Below are positions 34,367 to 43,962 of a stretch of DNA of 64,000 nucleotides, one piece after another. Source of the stretch: Microbacterium aoyamense (GTDB taxonomy: Bacteria; Actinomycetota; Actinomycetes; Actinomycetales; Microbacteriaceae); contig NZ_JAKNUT010000003.1 of the NCBI RefSeq assembly GCF_023155855.1, positions 62,001 to 126,000 of the forward strand, written 5' to 3'. The translations under genes were made by a program, and so were the position numbers. Each line of letters opens with the position of its first letter. Position 1 is the first letter of the stretch. A model generated the notes under the pieces. It searched no databases and was not told where the DNA came from. It saw nothing but the letters and a program-made list of their open reading frames with translations.

Positions 34367-34957
34367 TCAGCCGGCGAGCCCCGGCCAGATCTTGGGCATC
34401 GCCTCGAGGATCTGCTGCACGCAGATCGCGAGCAGGATCAACCCGAAGAGCTTCTGGAAGATCTGCATCCCGGCCGGGCCGAGGAGCTTCGCCAGATACG
34501 GTGCGAAGAAGAAGATGACGGCGGTCGCCACTGCGGAGATCACGATGATGAGGATGCCCCACAGGTAGTCCGTGAGCGCAGGGTTGTCCTTCGAGAACGC
34601 GATCACCAGTGCGATCGCGCCCGGTCCCGCGACGACCGGCATCGCGAGGGGGACGATCGCGGGCGATCCCTCGTTCGTCGTCGGGAGGATGGAGCCTTCG
34701 CGCGTCATCATGGCCCATGCGATGGTCGCCACGAAGAGGAAGCCGGCGATCTTGAGCGCGGGGACGCCGATGCCGAAGAAGCTCAGGATGAAGGATCCGA
34801 GGATGAGCGACACCGCGAGCACCGCGAAGACGCCGACGCCCGTCATGAGCGCGATCCGCCGCTGCTGGGCGCGCGTCTTGCCCTGAGTGACGCTCAGGAA
34901 GACCGGGATCGTGCCGATCGGGTTGCAGATCGTGAACAGGGCCACGCCTGCCGTCAC
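34367..34957 (-). CDS. MarC-family integral membrane protein
   Basis: A roughly 196-residue membrane protein with six helices. The signature near the N-terminus (FTICNPIGTIPVFLSVTQGKT) and the later GGPGAI-like stretch (VVAGPGAIALVIAF) are typical of the MarC/YhgN family, whose function is unsettled. The first ATG/GTG/TTG in frame is the GTG at 34957, which cuts into the first helix and has no ribosome site. A GGAGGGAG sits six bases before an in-frame ATC at 34975, six codons upstream. The true start may be that non-standard codon. Confidence 0.8.
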   Translation of the reverse strand: MTAGVALFTICNPIGTIPVFLSVTQGKTRAQQRRIALMTGVGVFAVLAVSLILGSFILSFFGIGVPALKIAGFLFVATIAWAMMTREGSILPTTNEGSPAIVPLAMPVVAGPGAIALVIAFSKDNPALTDYLWGILIIVISAVATAVIFFFAPYLAKLLGPAGMQIFQKLFGLILLAICVQQILEAMPKIWPGLAG

Positions 34958-35026
34958 GAGCGTCGTCTCGTCGATGTCGGGCTCCCTCCGCCGCGGTTCA
35001 TCGTAGCGGGGGGAGCCCGGCGCGGC

Positions 35027-35662
35027 TCATCGCGCAGCGCGGGCGAGATTCGCTTCGAGCTCGTCCTTGTTCTGACGCACGACGTAGGCGGGCTGGTCGC
35101 GCTCGACGCGCCAGCTCTCGGCGACCGAGCCGATGTCGACCGTGTCGAAGCCGAACTCGTCGTAGAGGTCGGTCACGGCCGCGACGGCCTCGGGGAAGTC
35201 GCTCGCGGTCGCGAGCGCCCGACGATCGGCGCTGCCTGCGGGCGAGCCCGTCGTCAGGATGTCGCCGGACATGATGTGGTTGAAGGCCTTGACGACCTTC
35301 GACGTGGGCAGGTGCTCCTGCAGCAGCCCGGTCGTGGTCGCGCGCTTCTCGTCGAGTGCGGCGATGTGGCCGTCGCGCTCCCAGTAGTAGTTGTTCGTGT
35401 CGAGCACGATCTTGCCCGCGAGCGGCTCGACCGGCACGTCGTTCAGCGCCTTGAGCGGAACGGTCACCACGACGATGTCGCCGGCGGCCGCGGCATCCTG
35501 AGCCGTCGCCGCCGACGCATTCGCGCCGAGTGAGGCGACCGTGGCCGCGAGGGTCTCCGGCCCACGTGAGTTGCTGATCACGACCGTGTAGCCGCGGTCG
35601 ACGAGACCCTTCGCGACTGCCGTGCCGATGTGTCCTGCTCCGATGATTCCCACAGTTGTCAT
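35027..35662 (-). CDS. F420-dependent NADP reductase-like protein
   Basis: A 211-residue Rossmann protein related to NADPH:F420 oxidoreductases. VGIIGAGHIGTAVAKGL is the dinucleotide-binding loop, and SNSRGPETL contains the Ser/Arg pair expected to bind the NADP 2'-phosphate. VTVPLKAL, VLDTNNYY and KAFNHI follow as in the family. It may use NADP with F420, or reduce another substrate. No ribosome site is clear before the ATG at 35662. Confidence 0.82.
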   Translation of the reverse strand: MTTVGIIGAGHIGTAVAKGLVDRGYTVVISNSRGPETLAATVASLGANASAATAQDAAAAGDIVVVTVPLKALNDVPVEPLAGKIVLDTNNYYWERDGHIAALDEKRATTTGLLQEHLPTSKVVKAFNHIMSGDILTTGSPAGSADRRALATASDFPEAVAAVTDLYDEFGFDTVDIGSVAESWRVERDQPAYVVRQNKDELEANLARAAR

Positions 35663-35713
35663 GCGGGGGTGGAACGCCGGACCACGCCGATCATTCCCGT
35701 GTGACGCTGTGCG

Positions 35714-37114
35714 TCAGAGGCGCGACCAGGCTTCGGTCAGGACGCCGCGCAGGATCTGCTCGATCTCGGTGAACTCGCGCGGTCCGATCGTGATCGGCGG
35801 GGCGAGCTGGATGACGGGGTCGCCGCGGTCGTCGGCGCGGCAGTACAGGCCCGCCTCGAACAGCGCCTTCGAGAGGAACCCGCGCAGCAGCCGTTCGGAC
35901 TCGTCGTCGTCGAAGGTCTCCTTCGTCACCTTGTCCTTGACGAGCTCGATGCCGAAGAAGTACCCGTCGCCGCGGACGTCGCCGACGATCGGGAGGTCCT
36001 TCAACTGCTCGAGCGTCGACCGGAACACCGGCGAGTTCGTGCGGACGTTCTCGAGCAGGCCCTCTTCCTCGAAGATGTCGAGATTCTCCATCGCGACGGC
36101 GGCCGAGACGGGATGCCCGCCGAACGTGTACCCGTGGTAGAACGTCGTGTCGCCCTTCGAGAACGGCTCGTAGATCTTGTCGCTGACGATCGTGCCGCCG
36201 AGCGGTGAGTAGCCGCTCGTGACGGCCTTCGCGAACGTGATCATGTCGGGCTGGTAGCCGTACGCGTCGGCGCCGAAGTAATGCCCGAGACGGCCGAACG
36301 CGCAGATGACCTCGTCCGACACGAGCAGCACGTCGTACTTGTCGCAGATCTCGCGCACGCGCTGGAAGTATCCGGGCGGCGGGGGGAAGCATCCCCCCGA
36401 GTTCTGCACCGGCTCCAGGAAGACGGCGGCGACCGTGTCGGGGCCCTCGAACTGGATCATCTCCTCGATGCGGTCGGCAGCCCACACGCCGAACTCCTCG
36501 ATGCTGCCGGTCGGACCGCCCATGTCCTCGGCGCGGTAGAAGTTCGTGTTCGGCACGCGGAAGCCGCCCGGCGTGAGCGGCTCGAACATCGCCTTCATCG
36601 CCGGGATGCCGGTGATCGAGAGGGCGCCCTGCGGAGTGCCGTGGTAGGCGACGTAGCGCGAGATCACCTTGTGCTTGGCGGGCTGGCCCTTGAGCTTCCA
36701 GTAGTACTTCGCGAGCTTGAACGCCGTCTCGACGGCCTCACCGCCGCCGGTCGAGAAGAAGACGTGGTTGAGATCGCCCGGCGCGAGGTCGGCGATGCGG
36801 TCGGCGAGCTCGATCGCCGCAGGGTGCGCATACGACCAGATCGGGAAGAAGGCGAGCTGCTCGGCCTGCTTCGCGGCCGCTTCGGCGAGGCGCTTGCGGC
36901 CGTGGCCGGCGTTGACGACGAAGAGACCCGCGAGCCCGTCGATGTACTTCTTGCCGTTCGAGTCCCAGATGTGATGACCCTCGCCCTTGACGATGATCGG
37001 CACTCCGCTGGCATCCATCGTCGACTGTCGCGAGAAGTGCATCCAGAGGTGGTCCTTCGCCATCGCCTGGAGCTCCGCCTCGGTGCGGGCGTGGCGTTCG
37101 GTCGTGATCGACAT
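35714..37114 (-). CDS. Class III (omega) aminotransferase
   Basis: A 466-residue PLP enzyme of the omega-amino acid/diamine:pyruvate transaminase group. Visible elements are WDSNGKKYIDGLAGLFVVNAGHG, the PLP phosphate loop FFSTGGGEAVETA, VFLEPVQNSGG, LLVSDEVICAFGRLG with the ring-binding Asp, and the Schiff-base Lys in ITFAKAVTSGYSPLGG. The ATG follows GAGGAAGG. Putrescine or a similar amine is a reasonable substrate given agmatine deiminase elsewhere in the window, but the genes are not adjacent. It has no operon partner in sight. Confidence 0.9.
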   Translation of the reverse strand: MSITTERHARTEAELQAMAKDHLWMHFSRQSTMDASGVPIIVKGEGHHIWDSNGKKYIDGLAGLFVVNAGHGRKRLAEAAAKQAEQLAFFPIWSYAHPAAIELADRIADLAPGDLNHVFFSTGGGEAVETAFKLAKYYWKLKGQPAKHKVISRYVAYHGTPQGALSITGIPAMKAMFEPLTPGGFRVPNTNFYRAEDMGGPTGSIEEFGVWAADRIEEMIQFEGPDTVAAVFLEPVQNSGGCFPPPPGYFQRVREICDKYDVLLVSDEVICAFGRLGHYFGADAYGYQPDMITFAKAVTSGYSPLGGTIVSDKIYEPFSKGDTTFYHGYTFGGHPVSAAVAMENLDIFEEEGLLENVRTNSPVFRSTLEQLKDLPIVGDVRGDGYFFGIELVKDKVTKETFDDDESERLLRGFLSKALFEAGLYCRADDRGDPVIQLAPPITIGPREFTEIEQILRGVLTEAWSRL

Positions 37115-37208
37115 TGCTGGCCTTCCTCAGCTGTTTTCGGATGCTGGTGCTCCCGACGTTACTCCCCGGGGAGGCAGCAGACCCAGCCGATGAGTCGGGG
37201 CTCGCAGG

Positions 37209-39572
37209 TCACGCCGGACTGTTCGTGCGGGCCGCGACCGCGACCTGCGCGACGCGCGGGTCGTCGGGGGTGACGGTGTGCGTGTCACCCGTGATGAGCA
37301 TCCGCGTCTCGGTCTCGCGCTCGGCACACGACGGACCCACCCAGAGGGCGATGGCACCCGGTTCCACGATCCTCCGTCCGGTGACACCCGTGAACGCGAG
37401 TCGTTGCGTGGGCACATCGAACCGCACGAGCGCCTCTTCGTCCGGCTCGAGTTCGACGCGCGCGAAGGCCAGCAGCTGGGCCACGGGGCGCGTCACGCTC
37501 GCGATGTCGTCGCGCGCATAGAGCTGTACGACATCGGCGCCCCGGCGTTCACCCGTGTTGCGCACGCGCACCGTCGCCGTGAATGCCTCGCCCGCCGGGA
37601 CGGCCGGATCGACCGTGAGCTCTTCGCGCACGAACGAGGTGTAGGACAGCCCGTGGCCGAACGGGAGGACGGGGGACGGGTCGGCGCTGGAGACATCCGT
37701 GAGTCCGCCCAGGGTCGGGTGGAGGTACGAGTACGGCTGCCCGCCCGCCGTGCGCGGCATCGAGACCGGCAGGCGCCCCGACGGCGTGACGGAGCCCGAC
37801 AGCACGCGGGCGATCGCGGCACCTCCCTCTTCGCCGGGGAAGAAGCCCTGCAGCACCGCGGCGGGGCGTCGCTCTCCGTTCCGGTGGTGATCGTCGGTTC
37901 TGCGGGCGGCACCGAGTCCGGTCGTGGCCCCCGTGGCTGCACCGCGGGGCGGAAGCGCCCACCCGATCGCATAGGGGCGGCCGGTCAACAGCACCACGAC
38001 GGTCGGCGTCCCCGTCGCGGCGACCTCCTCGACGAGTGCTCGCTGGACGCCCGGAAGCTCGAGCGAGTCGACGTCGTTCCCCTCGCCGACGGTGCCGCGA
38101 CCGAACAGCCCGGCGCGGTCGCCGACGACGACGATCGCGACGTCGGAGCGGGATGCCGCGGCCACCGCAGCGTCGAAGCCGGTGCGATCATCGCCCTCGA
38201 CGTCGCCGCCGCGTGCGTGCTCGATGACGACCTCGGGAAGCTCGGCACGCAGCGCCTCGAGGACGGTCGGCAGCTCGATGCCCGCCGGAGTGCCCGGGTG
38301 ATGCGCGAGCACGTGATTGACGAACGAGTAGCACCCCATGAGCGCTTCGGTGCTGTCGGCGTTGGGGCCGATGACGGCGATCCGCGCAGCCGCGGAGGAC
38401 AGCGGCAGCACCCCGTCGTTGCTCAGCAGAACGAGCGACTCCTCCGCGAGAGTGCGCGCGAGCTCCCGGTCGGCCGCGGCATCCAGCTCCACCTCGGCCG
38501 GGGGCGTGTCGAACGGGTCGTCCAGCAGCCCCAGGTCCTCCTTCTGAGTGAGGACCCGCGCGACGGCGTCGTCGACGACTTCCAGCGGCACGGCGCCGGA
38601 GCGCACGGCGTCGGCGAGCGCCGGATACGCATCGGCGCTGGGCAGCTCGACGTCGATCCCCGCCTGCAGCGCCAGCACGGCGGCCTCGGCCCGGTCCGCC
38701 GCGACCTGGTGCATCGTCTCGAGGAACGCCACCGAGAAGTAGTCGGAGACCACGACGCCGTCGAAACCCCACTCGCCGCGCAGGACCTCGGTGAGGTACC
38801 GCGGGGTCGCGCCGACCGGCACTCCGTCGATATCGGTGTAGGAATTCATGACGCTGCGTGCGCCGCCGTCGCGCACCGCCATCTCGAACGGAGGCAGCAG
38901 AACGTCGGCGATCTCCCGGGGACCCGCGTGGACGGGTGCGTGATTGCGGCCGGCGCGTGAGGCCGAGTAGCCCACGAAGTGCTTGAGGGTCGCGTGAACG
39001 CCCGCGGACTGCAGACCCGTGACGTACGCCGTGCCGATGACGCCGACGACGTACGGGTCCTCGGCGATGCACTCGTCGACGCGTCCCCAGCGCGGGTCGC
39101 GGATGACGTCGAGCACGGGTGCCAGCCCTTGGTGGATGCCGAGTGCACGCATCGCGGCGCCGATCCGCTCACCCATCCGAGTGACGAGCGACGGATCGAA
39201 GGACGCGCCCCAGGCCAGCGGGGTCGGGTAGGTGGCCGCCTGCCAGGCGGCGAGCCCGGTCAGACACTCTTCGTGCACGATCGCGGGGACGCCCAGACGC
39301 GTCTCGCGCCGCAGGCGGCGCTGCTCCCGCCACAGCCAGTTCGCGCGCTCGCGCGGATCGACCGGGCGCGTGCCGTAGACGCGGGTGAGGTGGCCGATGC
39401 CGTGGGCGACCGCCTCCTCGTAGCGAGTCGAGGTCTGCATCTCGCCCGCCATGGGTGCGACCACTTCATCGCCCTGATCCACCCAGAAGCCGACGAGCTG
39501 AGCGAGTTTCTCGTCGAGGGTCATGTCGGCCAGAAGCGCAGAGACGCGCGGCGAGCGCAGGCTGCCGGGCAT
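37209..39572 (-). CDS. Glycoside hydrolase family 3 (beta-xylosidase/glucosidase)
   Basis: A 787-residue GH3 enzyme that releases sugars from the non-reducing ends of oligosaccharides. The N-terminal barrel has APVLDVIRDPRWGR, KHFVGYSASRAGRNHAPV and the nucleophile Asp in GFDGVVVSDYFSV. The second domain has GPNAD. The C-terminal fibronectin-III-like domain has VTVRVRNTG-type strands (here TATVRVRNTGERRG). No signal peptide is seen, so it should act inside the cell on imported oligosaccharides. Its ATG overlaps the stop of the ABC permease gene (ATGA), making it the last gene of the importer operon. Xylosidase activity is suggested by the neighbouring xylose genes. Confidence 0.9.
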   Translation of the reverse strand: MPGSLRSPRVSALLADMTLDEKLAQLVGFWVDQGDEVVAPMAGEMQTSTRYEEAVAHGIGHLTRVYGTRPVDPRERANWLWREQRRLRRETRLGVPAIVHEECLTGLAAWQAATYPTPLAWGASFDPSLVTRMGERIGAAMRALGIHQGLAPVLDVIRDPRWGRVDECIAEDPYVVGVIGTAYVTGLQSAGVHATLKHFVGYSASRAGRNHAPVHAGPREIADVLLPPFEMAVRDGGARSVMNSYTDIDGVPVGATPRYLTEVLRGEWGFDGVVVSDYFSVAFLETMHQVAADRAEAAVLALQAGIDVELPSADAYPALADAVRSGAVPLEVVDDAVARVLTQKEDLGLLDDPFDTPPAEVELDAAADRELARTLAEESLVLLSNDGVLPLSSAAARIAVIGPNADSTEALMGCYSFVNHVLAHHPGTPAGIELPTVLEALRAELPEVVIEHARGGDVEGDDRTGFDAAVAAASRSDVAIVVVGDRAGLFGRGTVGEGNDVDSLELPGVQRALVEEVAATGTPTVVVLLTGRPYAIGWALPPRGAATGATTGLGAARRTDDHHRNGERRPAAVLQGFFPGEEGGAAIARVLSGSVTPSGRLPVSMPRTAGGQPYSYLHPTLGGLTDVSSADPSPVLPFGHGLSYTSFVREELTVDPAVPAGEAFTATVRVRNTGERRGADVVQLYARDDIASVTRPVAQLLAFARVELEPDEEALVRFDVPTQRLAFTGVTGRRIVEPGAIALWVGPSCAERETETRMLITGDTHTVTPDDPRVAQVAVAARTNSPA

Positions 39573-40459
39573 CAGCCCTTCACCGCCCCAGTCAGGCCGC
39601 CGACGATCCGGCGCTCGAACAGGCTGAAGAACACGAGCGCGGGGATCATCGACAGCGACGTGAACGCGAGCACCATGGCGGTGTCCACCGAGTACTGCGT
39701 CGCGAACTGCTGCGTGCCCAGCGGCAGCGTGTAGAGGTTGGGGTTGTTGAGGATGAACAGCGGCAGCATGTAGCTGTTCCAGCTCCCGACGAAGGCGAGG
39801 ATGCCGACGGTGATGACCCCGGGGATCGACAGGGGGAGGACCATGCGCCAGAAGAAGCCCAGTCGACTGCATCCGTCGATCTCGGCGGCTTCCTGGAGCT
39901 CATGGGGGATCGCCGCGAGGAACGGCACGAGGATGATGATCGTGATCGGCAGCGCGAAGGCGATCTGCGGCACGATGACGCCCGCGAGCGTGTTCGCCAT
40001 GCCGAGATCGCGCACGAGGATGTACAGCGGGGTGATCGCGACGGTCATGGGGAACATGAGGCCCGCGGTGAAGACGGCGTAGATCGTTCCGCGCAGCCGG
40101 AACCGATAGCGGCTCAGGGCGAAGGCCGCCATGAGCCCGAGCGCCACGACGATGACCGTCGTCGCGAGTGCGGCCGTCGTGGAGTTGAGCACCATCTGCC
40201 AGAACACCCCCGACGTGAGCACCTCGAGGTAGTTCTCCCAGCGCCAGATCTCGGGGAGGCCCGACGGATCGACGGTGATCTCGGAGTTCGACCGGAAGCC
40301 GCCCACGATGATGTACAGCACGGGCGCGAGCATGAGCGCGACGAGCACGAACGCGACGAAGTAGACGAGCGCGATCGTGACCTTGCGGTCGCCGACGCGC
40401 CCGGTCTCGCGTCGTCCTCGCGCCGCCTTCGGCTGGACGAGTGTGGCCGTCGCTGTCAT
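39572..40459 (-). CDS. Oligosaccharide ABC permease, MalG type
   Basis: A 295-residue permease with six membrane helices and the EAA loop EAAEIDGCSRLGFFWRMVLPLSIPG that contacts the ATPase. It starts MTATATLVQPKAARGRR and ends GGLTGAVKG as usual for the CUT1 (MalG-like) class. It overlaps the upstream permease gene and the downstream GH3 gene by four bases each. No ATPase gene is in the operon, so a shared MsiK-type ATPase encoded elsewhere is likely. Confidence 0.92.
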   Translation of the reverse strand: MTATATLVQPKAARGRRETGRVGDRKVTIALVYFVAFVLVALMLAPVLYIIVGGFRSNSEITVDPSGLPEIWRWENYLEVLTSGVFWQMVLNSTTAALATTVIVVALGLMAAFALSRYRFRLRGTIYAVFTAGLMFPMTVAITPLYILVRDLGMANTLAGVIVPQIAFALPITIIILVPFLAAIPHELQEAAEIDGCSRLGFFWRMVLPLSIPGVITVGILAFVGSWNSYMLPLFILNNPNLYTLPLGTQQFATQYSVDTAMVLAFTSLSMIPALVFFSLFERRIVGGLTGAVKG

Positions 40460-41487
40460 CGCGTGCCTCCTGTGATGGCTCCGGCGAGATCACGCCGGAG
40501 GACGAAGCGCTGGTAGACGAGCGCCACGATGAGCGAGATGACGAAGATGACGACCGCGACGGCGGAGCCGTAGCCGTAGCTGCCGGCCATCCGCCCGTTC
40601 GAGACCATGTACGTCGCCATCGTCGAGGTCCCCGCCGTCGACGAGACGTACTGACCCCAGATGATCCACACCAGGTCGAAGAGCTGCAGCGAGCCGATGA
40701 TCGAGAGGAAGGCCCAGATCCGGATCGTCGGGCCGAGCAGCGGCAGCGTGATGTGCCGCTGCACCTGCCAGTACGACGCCCCGTCGATCGCGGCGGCTTC
40801 GGAGAGCTCGTCCGGGATGCCCTGCATGCCGGCCAGGAACAGGATGACGGCGAAGCCGATGTACTTCCACGTGATGATGACCATGAGGGTCCAGATCGCG
40901 ATGGAGGGATCGGAGAGCCACTCCTGCGCGAGCGAGTCCAGCCCCGCCTTCTCGAGGAGGCCGTTGACAGAGCCGGTCGTGGCGAGCATGAGGCTCCACC
41001 CGATGCCGACGACGACCTCCGAGATCACGTACGGGATGAAGATGAGCACGCGGATGAGCGACTGGAATCGCATCCGGCGGTTGAGCAGGAGCGCGAGGCC
41101 GAGGGCGATCGGCCCCTGCATGACGAGGGACATCACGACGATGAAGGCGTTGTGTCCGAGAGCCTCGTGGAAGTCGGGGTCGGTGAGGATGACCCCGTAG
41201 TTGCGCAGTCCGACGAACTCGGTCGGCTGCCCGTAGCCGTTCCAGCTGAAGAAGCCGTAATAGGAGGCGAGCAGAACCGGGAAGATGACGAACGCGCAGA
41301 AGACGAGGAGCGCGGGAGCGATCAAGATCACCAGCTCGAGCCGCGCACCCCACCCGCGTCCCCGCCGTGGCCGCTCGGAGCGGCGATCGGCGGGCGGGGT
41401 GCCGGCCGGAGAGTCGAGCTCCCCGGCCGGCACGGGCGTGCCGGGCGCCGATGCGATGTCTTGCGACGTTGCGCGCACGGTAGCCAT
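40456..41487 (-). CDS. Oligosaccharide ABC permease, MalF type
   Basis: A 343-residue CUT1-class permease. The N-terminal 50 residues are hydrophilic, Pro/Arg-rich and cytoplasmic; then come six helices and the coupling loop EAAAIDGASYWQVQRHITLPLLGP. It lies eleven bases after the substrate-binding protein gene, and GAGGA precedes its ATG. With the MalG-type partner it forms the membrane channel of an oligosaccharide importer. Confidence 0.92.
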   Translation of the reverse strand: MATVRATSQDIASAPGTPVPAGELDSPAGTPPADRRSERPRRGRGWGARLELVILIAPALLVFCAFVIFPVLLASYYGFFSWNGYGQPTEFVGLRNYGVILTDPDFHEALGHNAFIVVMSLVMQGPIALGLALLLNRRMRFQSLIRVLIFIPYVISEVVVGIGWSLMLATTGSVNGLLEKAGLDSLAQEWLSDPSIAIWTLMVIITWKYIGFAVILFLAGMQGIPDELSEAAAIDGASYWQVQRHITLPLLGPTIRIWAFLSIIGSLQLFDLVWIIWGQYVSSTAGTSTMATYMVSNGRMAGSYGYGSAVAVVIFVISLIVALVYQRFVLRRDLAGAITGGTR

Positions 41488-41498
41488 GGACGAATTCC

Positions 41499-42788
41499 TC
41501 AGGACTTGGCGGCCGCGGAGTTCACGGCGTCGACGATGTCCTGCGGGCTCGCCTTCCCGGCGAACATGTCGACCACGGCGACGTTGAGCGCGTTGCCGAT
41601 GTTCTGACCGAAGAGCGTGTCGAGCCAGAGCACGACGTACGGGGCCTTGTTGTACGCGTCGAGGATGTTCTTCAGCGTCTCATCGGTCACGACGCTCTGT
41701 GCTGCGGTCGACGCGGGCAAGGTCTGGAAGGCCGTGGCGTACGCTTCCTGGTTCTGCTTCTCGACGATGAAGTTGAGGAAGTCGACGCACGCGTCGGGCG
41801 CGTTGACCCAGCACGAGAAGCCGTCGACGCCGCCCATCATGGCGCCCTCGCCGCCGTCTCCGCCGGGGACCTCGGGGAAGGGGAACCAGCGCAGGTCGGC
41901 GAGTGGCCGCTCGTCCGGCGTCAGCGACGCGATCACGCCCGGGTTCCACGCCCCCATGAGCTCCATGGATGCCTTGTGGTTGGCCAGAAGTCCGGCCGAT
42001 GACGTCGCGCCCTGCTGGGCCTGTGTGGTGAGGAAGCCGTCGTTGAACGGGTCGGTCGCGAGGAAGTCCTCGAGGTTCTCGCCGGCTTTCAGCCAGCACT
42101 CGTCCGTGAACTCGTGGCTCGTCGCGACCTCGTCGAGCACGTCCTGCGAGCACGCGCGCAGCGCGAAGTTGTAGTACCAGTGCGCGGCGGGCCAGGCATC
42201 CTTCGCACCGACGGCGATGGGCGCCACTCCGGTCGCGTCGATGTCGGCGTCCGCCGTTTCGAGATCGGCGATCGTCGCGGGCGGCTCCGTGACTCCGGCC
42301 GTCTCGAACAGGTCGGCGGAGTAGAAGATGCCCGAGGGCAGGATCGACACGGGCACGCCGTAGTTCTTGCCGTCGATCGCGAACGCGTTGAGGGCGGCGC
42401 CGACGTCGTTCGTCGTCGCGCCGGTGAGGCCGGCGGTGAGGTCCTTGACCTGCCCTGCCGCCACGATGTCGGCGAGCTTTCCTCCGCCGCGGGCCATGAA
42501 GATGTCGGGGCCTTCGCCGGAGTTGAGGGATGTCTGGAGCTTGCCGTCCATCTCCTCGTTCTGGACCGACTGCACCTCGATCGTGACGCCGGGGTTCGCT
42601 TCCTCGAACGCGGCGACCGTGTCATCCCAGTACTGCTTGCCGTCGCCCGTGGTCGAGTTGTGCCAGAACGTCATCGTGACGTCCCCGCCGTCCCCCGTGT
42701 CGCCGCTGTCTCCGCCGGCGCAACCGGCGAGCGAGAGCGATGCGACAGCGAGAGCCGCCGCCGCCACGAGAATGCGCTTGCTGTTCAT
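41499..42788 (-). CDS. Oligosaccharide ABC substrate-binding lipoprotein
   Basis: A 429-residue extracellular solute-binding protein (family 1). The signal peptide NSKRILVAAAALAVASLSLAGC ends in a lipobox with Cys23, followed by a Gly/Asp-rich linker. The mature part begins VTMTFWHNSTTGD, typical for oligosaccharide binders, and holds GEGPDIFMARGGG. The ATG at 42788 is fixed by AGGTGA six bases upstream. It is the first gene of the importer-GH3 operon; a LacI-type operator lies about 135 bases upstream in the divergent promoter region. Confidence 0.92.
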   Translation of the reverse strand: MNSKRILVAAAALAVASLSLAGCAGGDSGDTGDGGDVTMTFWHNSTTGDGKQYWDDTVAAFEEANPGVTIEVQSVQNEEMDGKLQTSLNSGEGPDIFMARGGGKLADIVAAGQVKDLTAGLTGATTNDVGAALNAFAIDGKNYGVPVSILPSGIFYSADLFETAGVTEPPATIADLETADADIDATGVAPIAVGAKDAWPAAHWYYNFALRACSQDVLDEVATSHEFTDECWLKAGENLEDFLATDPFNDGFLTTQAQQGATSSAGLLANHKASMELMGAWNPGVIASLTPDERPLADLRWFPFPEVPGGDGGEGAMMGGVDGFSCWVNAPDACVDFLNFIVEKQNQEAYATAFQTLPASTAAQSVVTDETLKNILDAYNKAPYVVLWLDTLFGQNIGNALNVAVVDMFAGKASPQDIVDAVNSAAAKS

Positions 42789-42921
42789 GCGATTCACCTG
42801 TTCTCTTCGTTGAGTGTGCGTGGTGTCCTGTAGACCGCGCGCCTGCCCGGATCCATCGCGAGGGAATGCTCGCATCGAGGACGTGTCATGCAGTGTGCGC
42901 GGGGATATGTTGCCGTGTCAA

Positions 42922-42937
42922 ACGTTTTCGAAAATGT
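42922..42937. promoter_or_regulatory. LacI-family operator in the xylo-oligosaccharide divergent promoter
   Basis: ACGTTTTCGAAAATGT is palindromic in 14 of 16 positions around a central CG, with the perfect core TTTTCGAAAA at 42925-42934. It stands out as AT-rich in this GC-rich DNA. Confidence 0.7.
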
Positions 42938-42963
42938 TTTCCATCCGATACGCTTCGCTGATC

Positions 42964-43959
42964 ATGAGCCGCACCACGATCCACGACGTCGCCGCCGAAG
43001 CCGGGGTCTCGGTCGCGACCGTCTCGAAGGCCGTGAACGGGCGCTACGGCGTCGCGGAGGCGACCGTCACGCGCGTCCTCGCGGCGGCCGAGCGTCTGGG
43101 GTACGAGTCGAGCCTCGTGGCGAGCAGCATGCGTTCGCGCCGCACGGGGGTCGTCGGCGTCCTGGTCGCGGACTTCGAGCCCTTCAGCGCCGAGGTCCTC
43201 AAGGGTGTCGGTGCCGCCCTGCACGGCTCGGGGTACGACGTCCTCGCGTACGCCGGTGCGAGCCGCGGCGCTGTCGGGGGCTGGGAACGTCGGTCGCTGC
43301 AGCGGTTGTCGGGCACTCTCATCGACGCGGCCATCCTCGTGACTCCGACTGTGCTCGGCGCGACGGCCGACATCCCCGTCGTCGCCGTGGATCCGCACAC
43401 GGGTCGCGCCGATCTCCCCACCGTCGAAGCCGACAGCCGCGGAGGCGCACTCGAGGCGACGCGGTATCTCATCGAGCTCGGCCACCGCGAGGTCGGATTC
43501 CTCGCCGGTCGAGAAGACCTCCGTTCGGCGGGTCTGCGCGAGGCCGGCTATCGCGCGGCACTCGCCGAGGCGTGCATCCCTTTCGATACGCGACTCGTCG
43601 AGCCGGGGCGCTACGAGCAGGAGGCGGCGCGCGAGGCCGCTCATCGACTGCTGCGGGCCGAGCGGCGACCGACCGCCGTCTTCGCGGCGAACGATCTGTC
43701 CGCTCTGGCTCTGCTCGAAGTCGCGGCGGAACTGGGCATCCATGTCCCGGATGCGCTCTCGATCGTCGGCTTCGACGACATTCCCGAGGCCTCGCGGCGA
43801 TCGGTCCCGCTGACCACGATCCGTCAGCCGATGGGGCAGCTCGGTGCCGTCGCCGCCGAGCTCGTCGCCGCTCTCATGCGGGGCGAGACGCTGGACCAGA
43901 CGCATGTCATCCTTCCCACGCGTCTCATCCCCCGCGCGACGACCGCGCCGCCCGCGTGA
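42964..43959 (+). CDS. LacI-family repressor of the oligosaccharide importer
   Basis: A 331-residue LacI-type regulator. The helix-turn-helix reads TTIHDVAAEAGVSVATVSKAVNGRYGV, followed by a hinge with SSMRSRRTG and the sugar-binding core (GFLAGREDLRSAGLREAGY, then GFDDIPEASRRSVPLTTIRQP). The ATG at 42964 is chosen because family homology starts there. A TACGCT box lies nine bases upstream, and the operator at 42922-42937 sits just before it, suggesting autoregulation. It is divergent from the importer/GH3 operon it likely controls. Confidence 0.9.
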   Translation: MSRTTIHDVAAEAGVSVATVSKAVNGRYGVAEATVTRVLAAAERLGYESSLVASSMRSRRTGVVGVLVADFEPFSAEVLKGVGAALHGSGYDVLAYAGASRGAVGGWERRSLQRLSGTLIDAAILVTPTVLGATADIPVVAVDPHTGRADLPTVEADSRGGALEATRYLIELGHREVGFLAGREDLRSAGLREAGYRAALAEACIPFDTRLVEPGRYEQEAAREAAHRLLRAERRPTAVFAANDLSALALLEVAAELGIHVPDALSIVGFDDIPEASRRSVPLTTIRQPMGQLGAVAAELVAALMRGETLDQTHVILPTRLIPRATTAPPA

Positions 43960-43962
43960 CGG

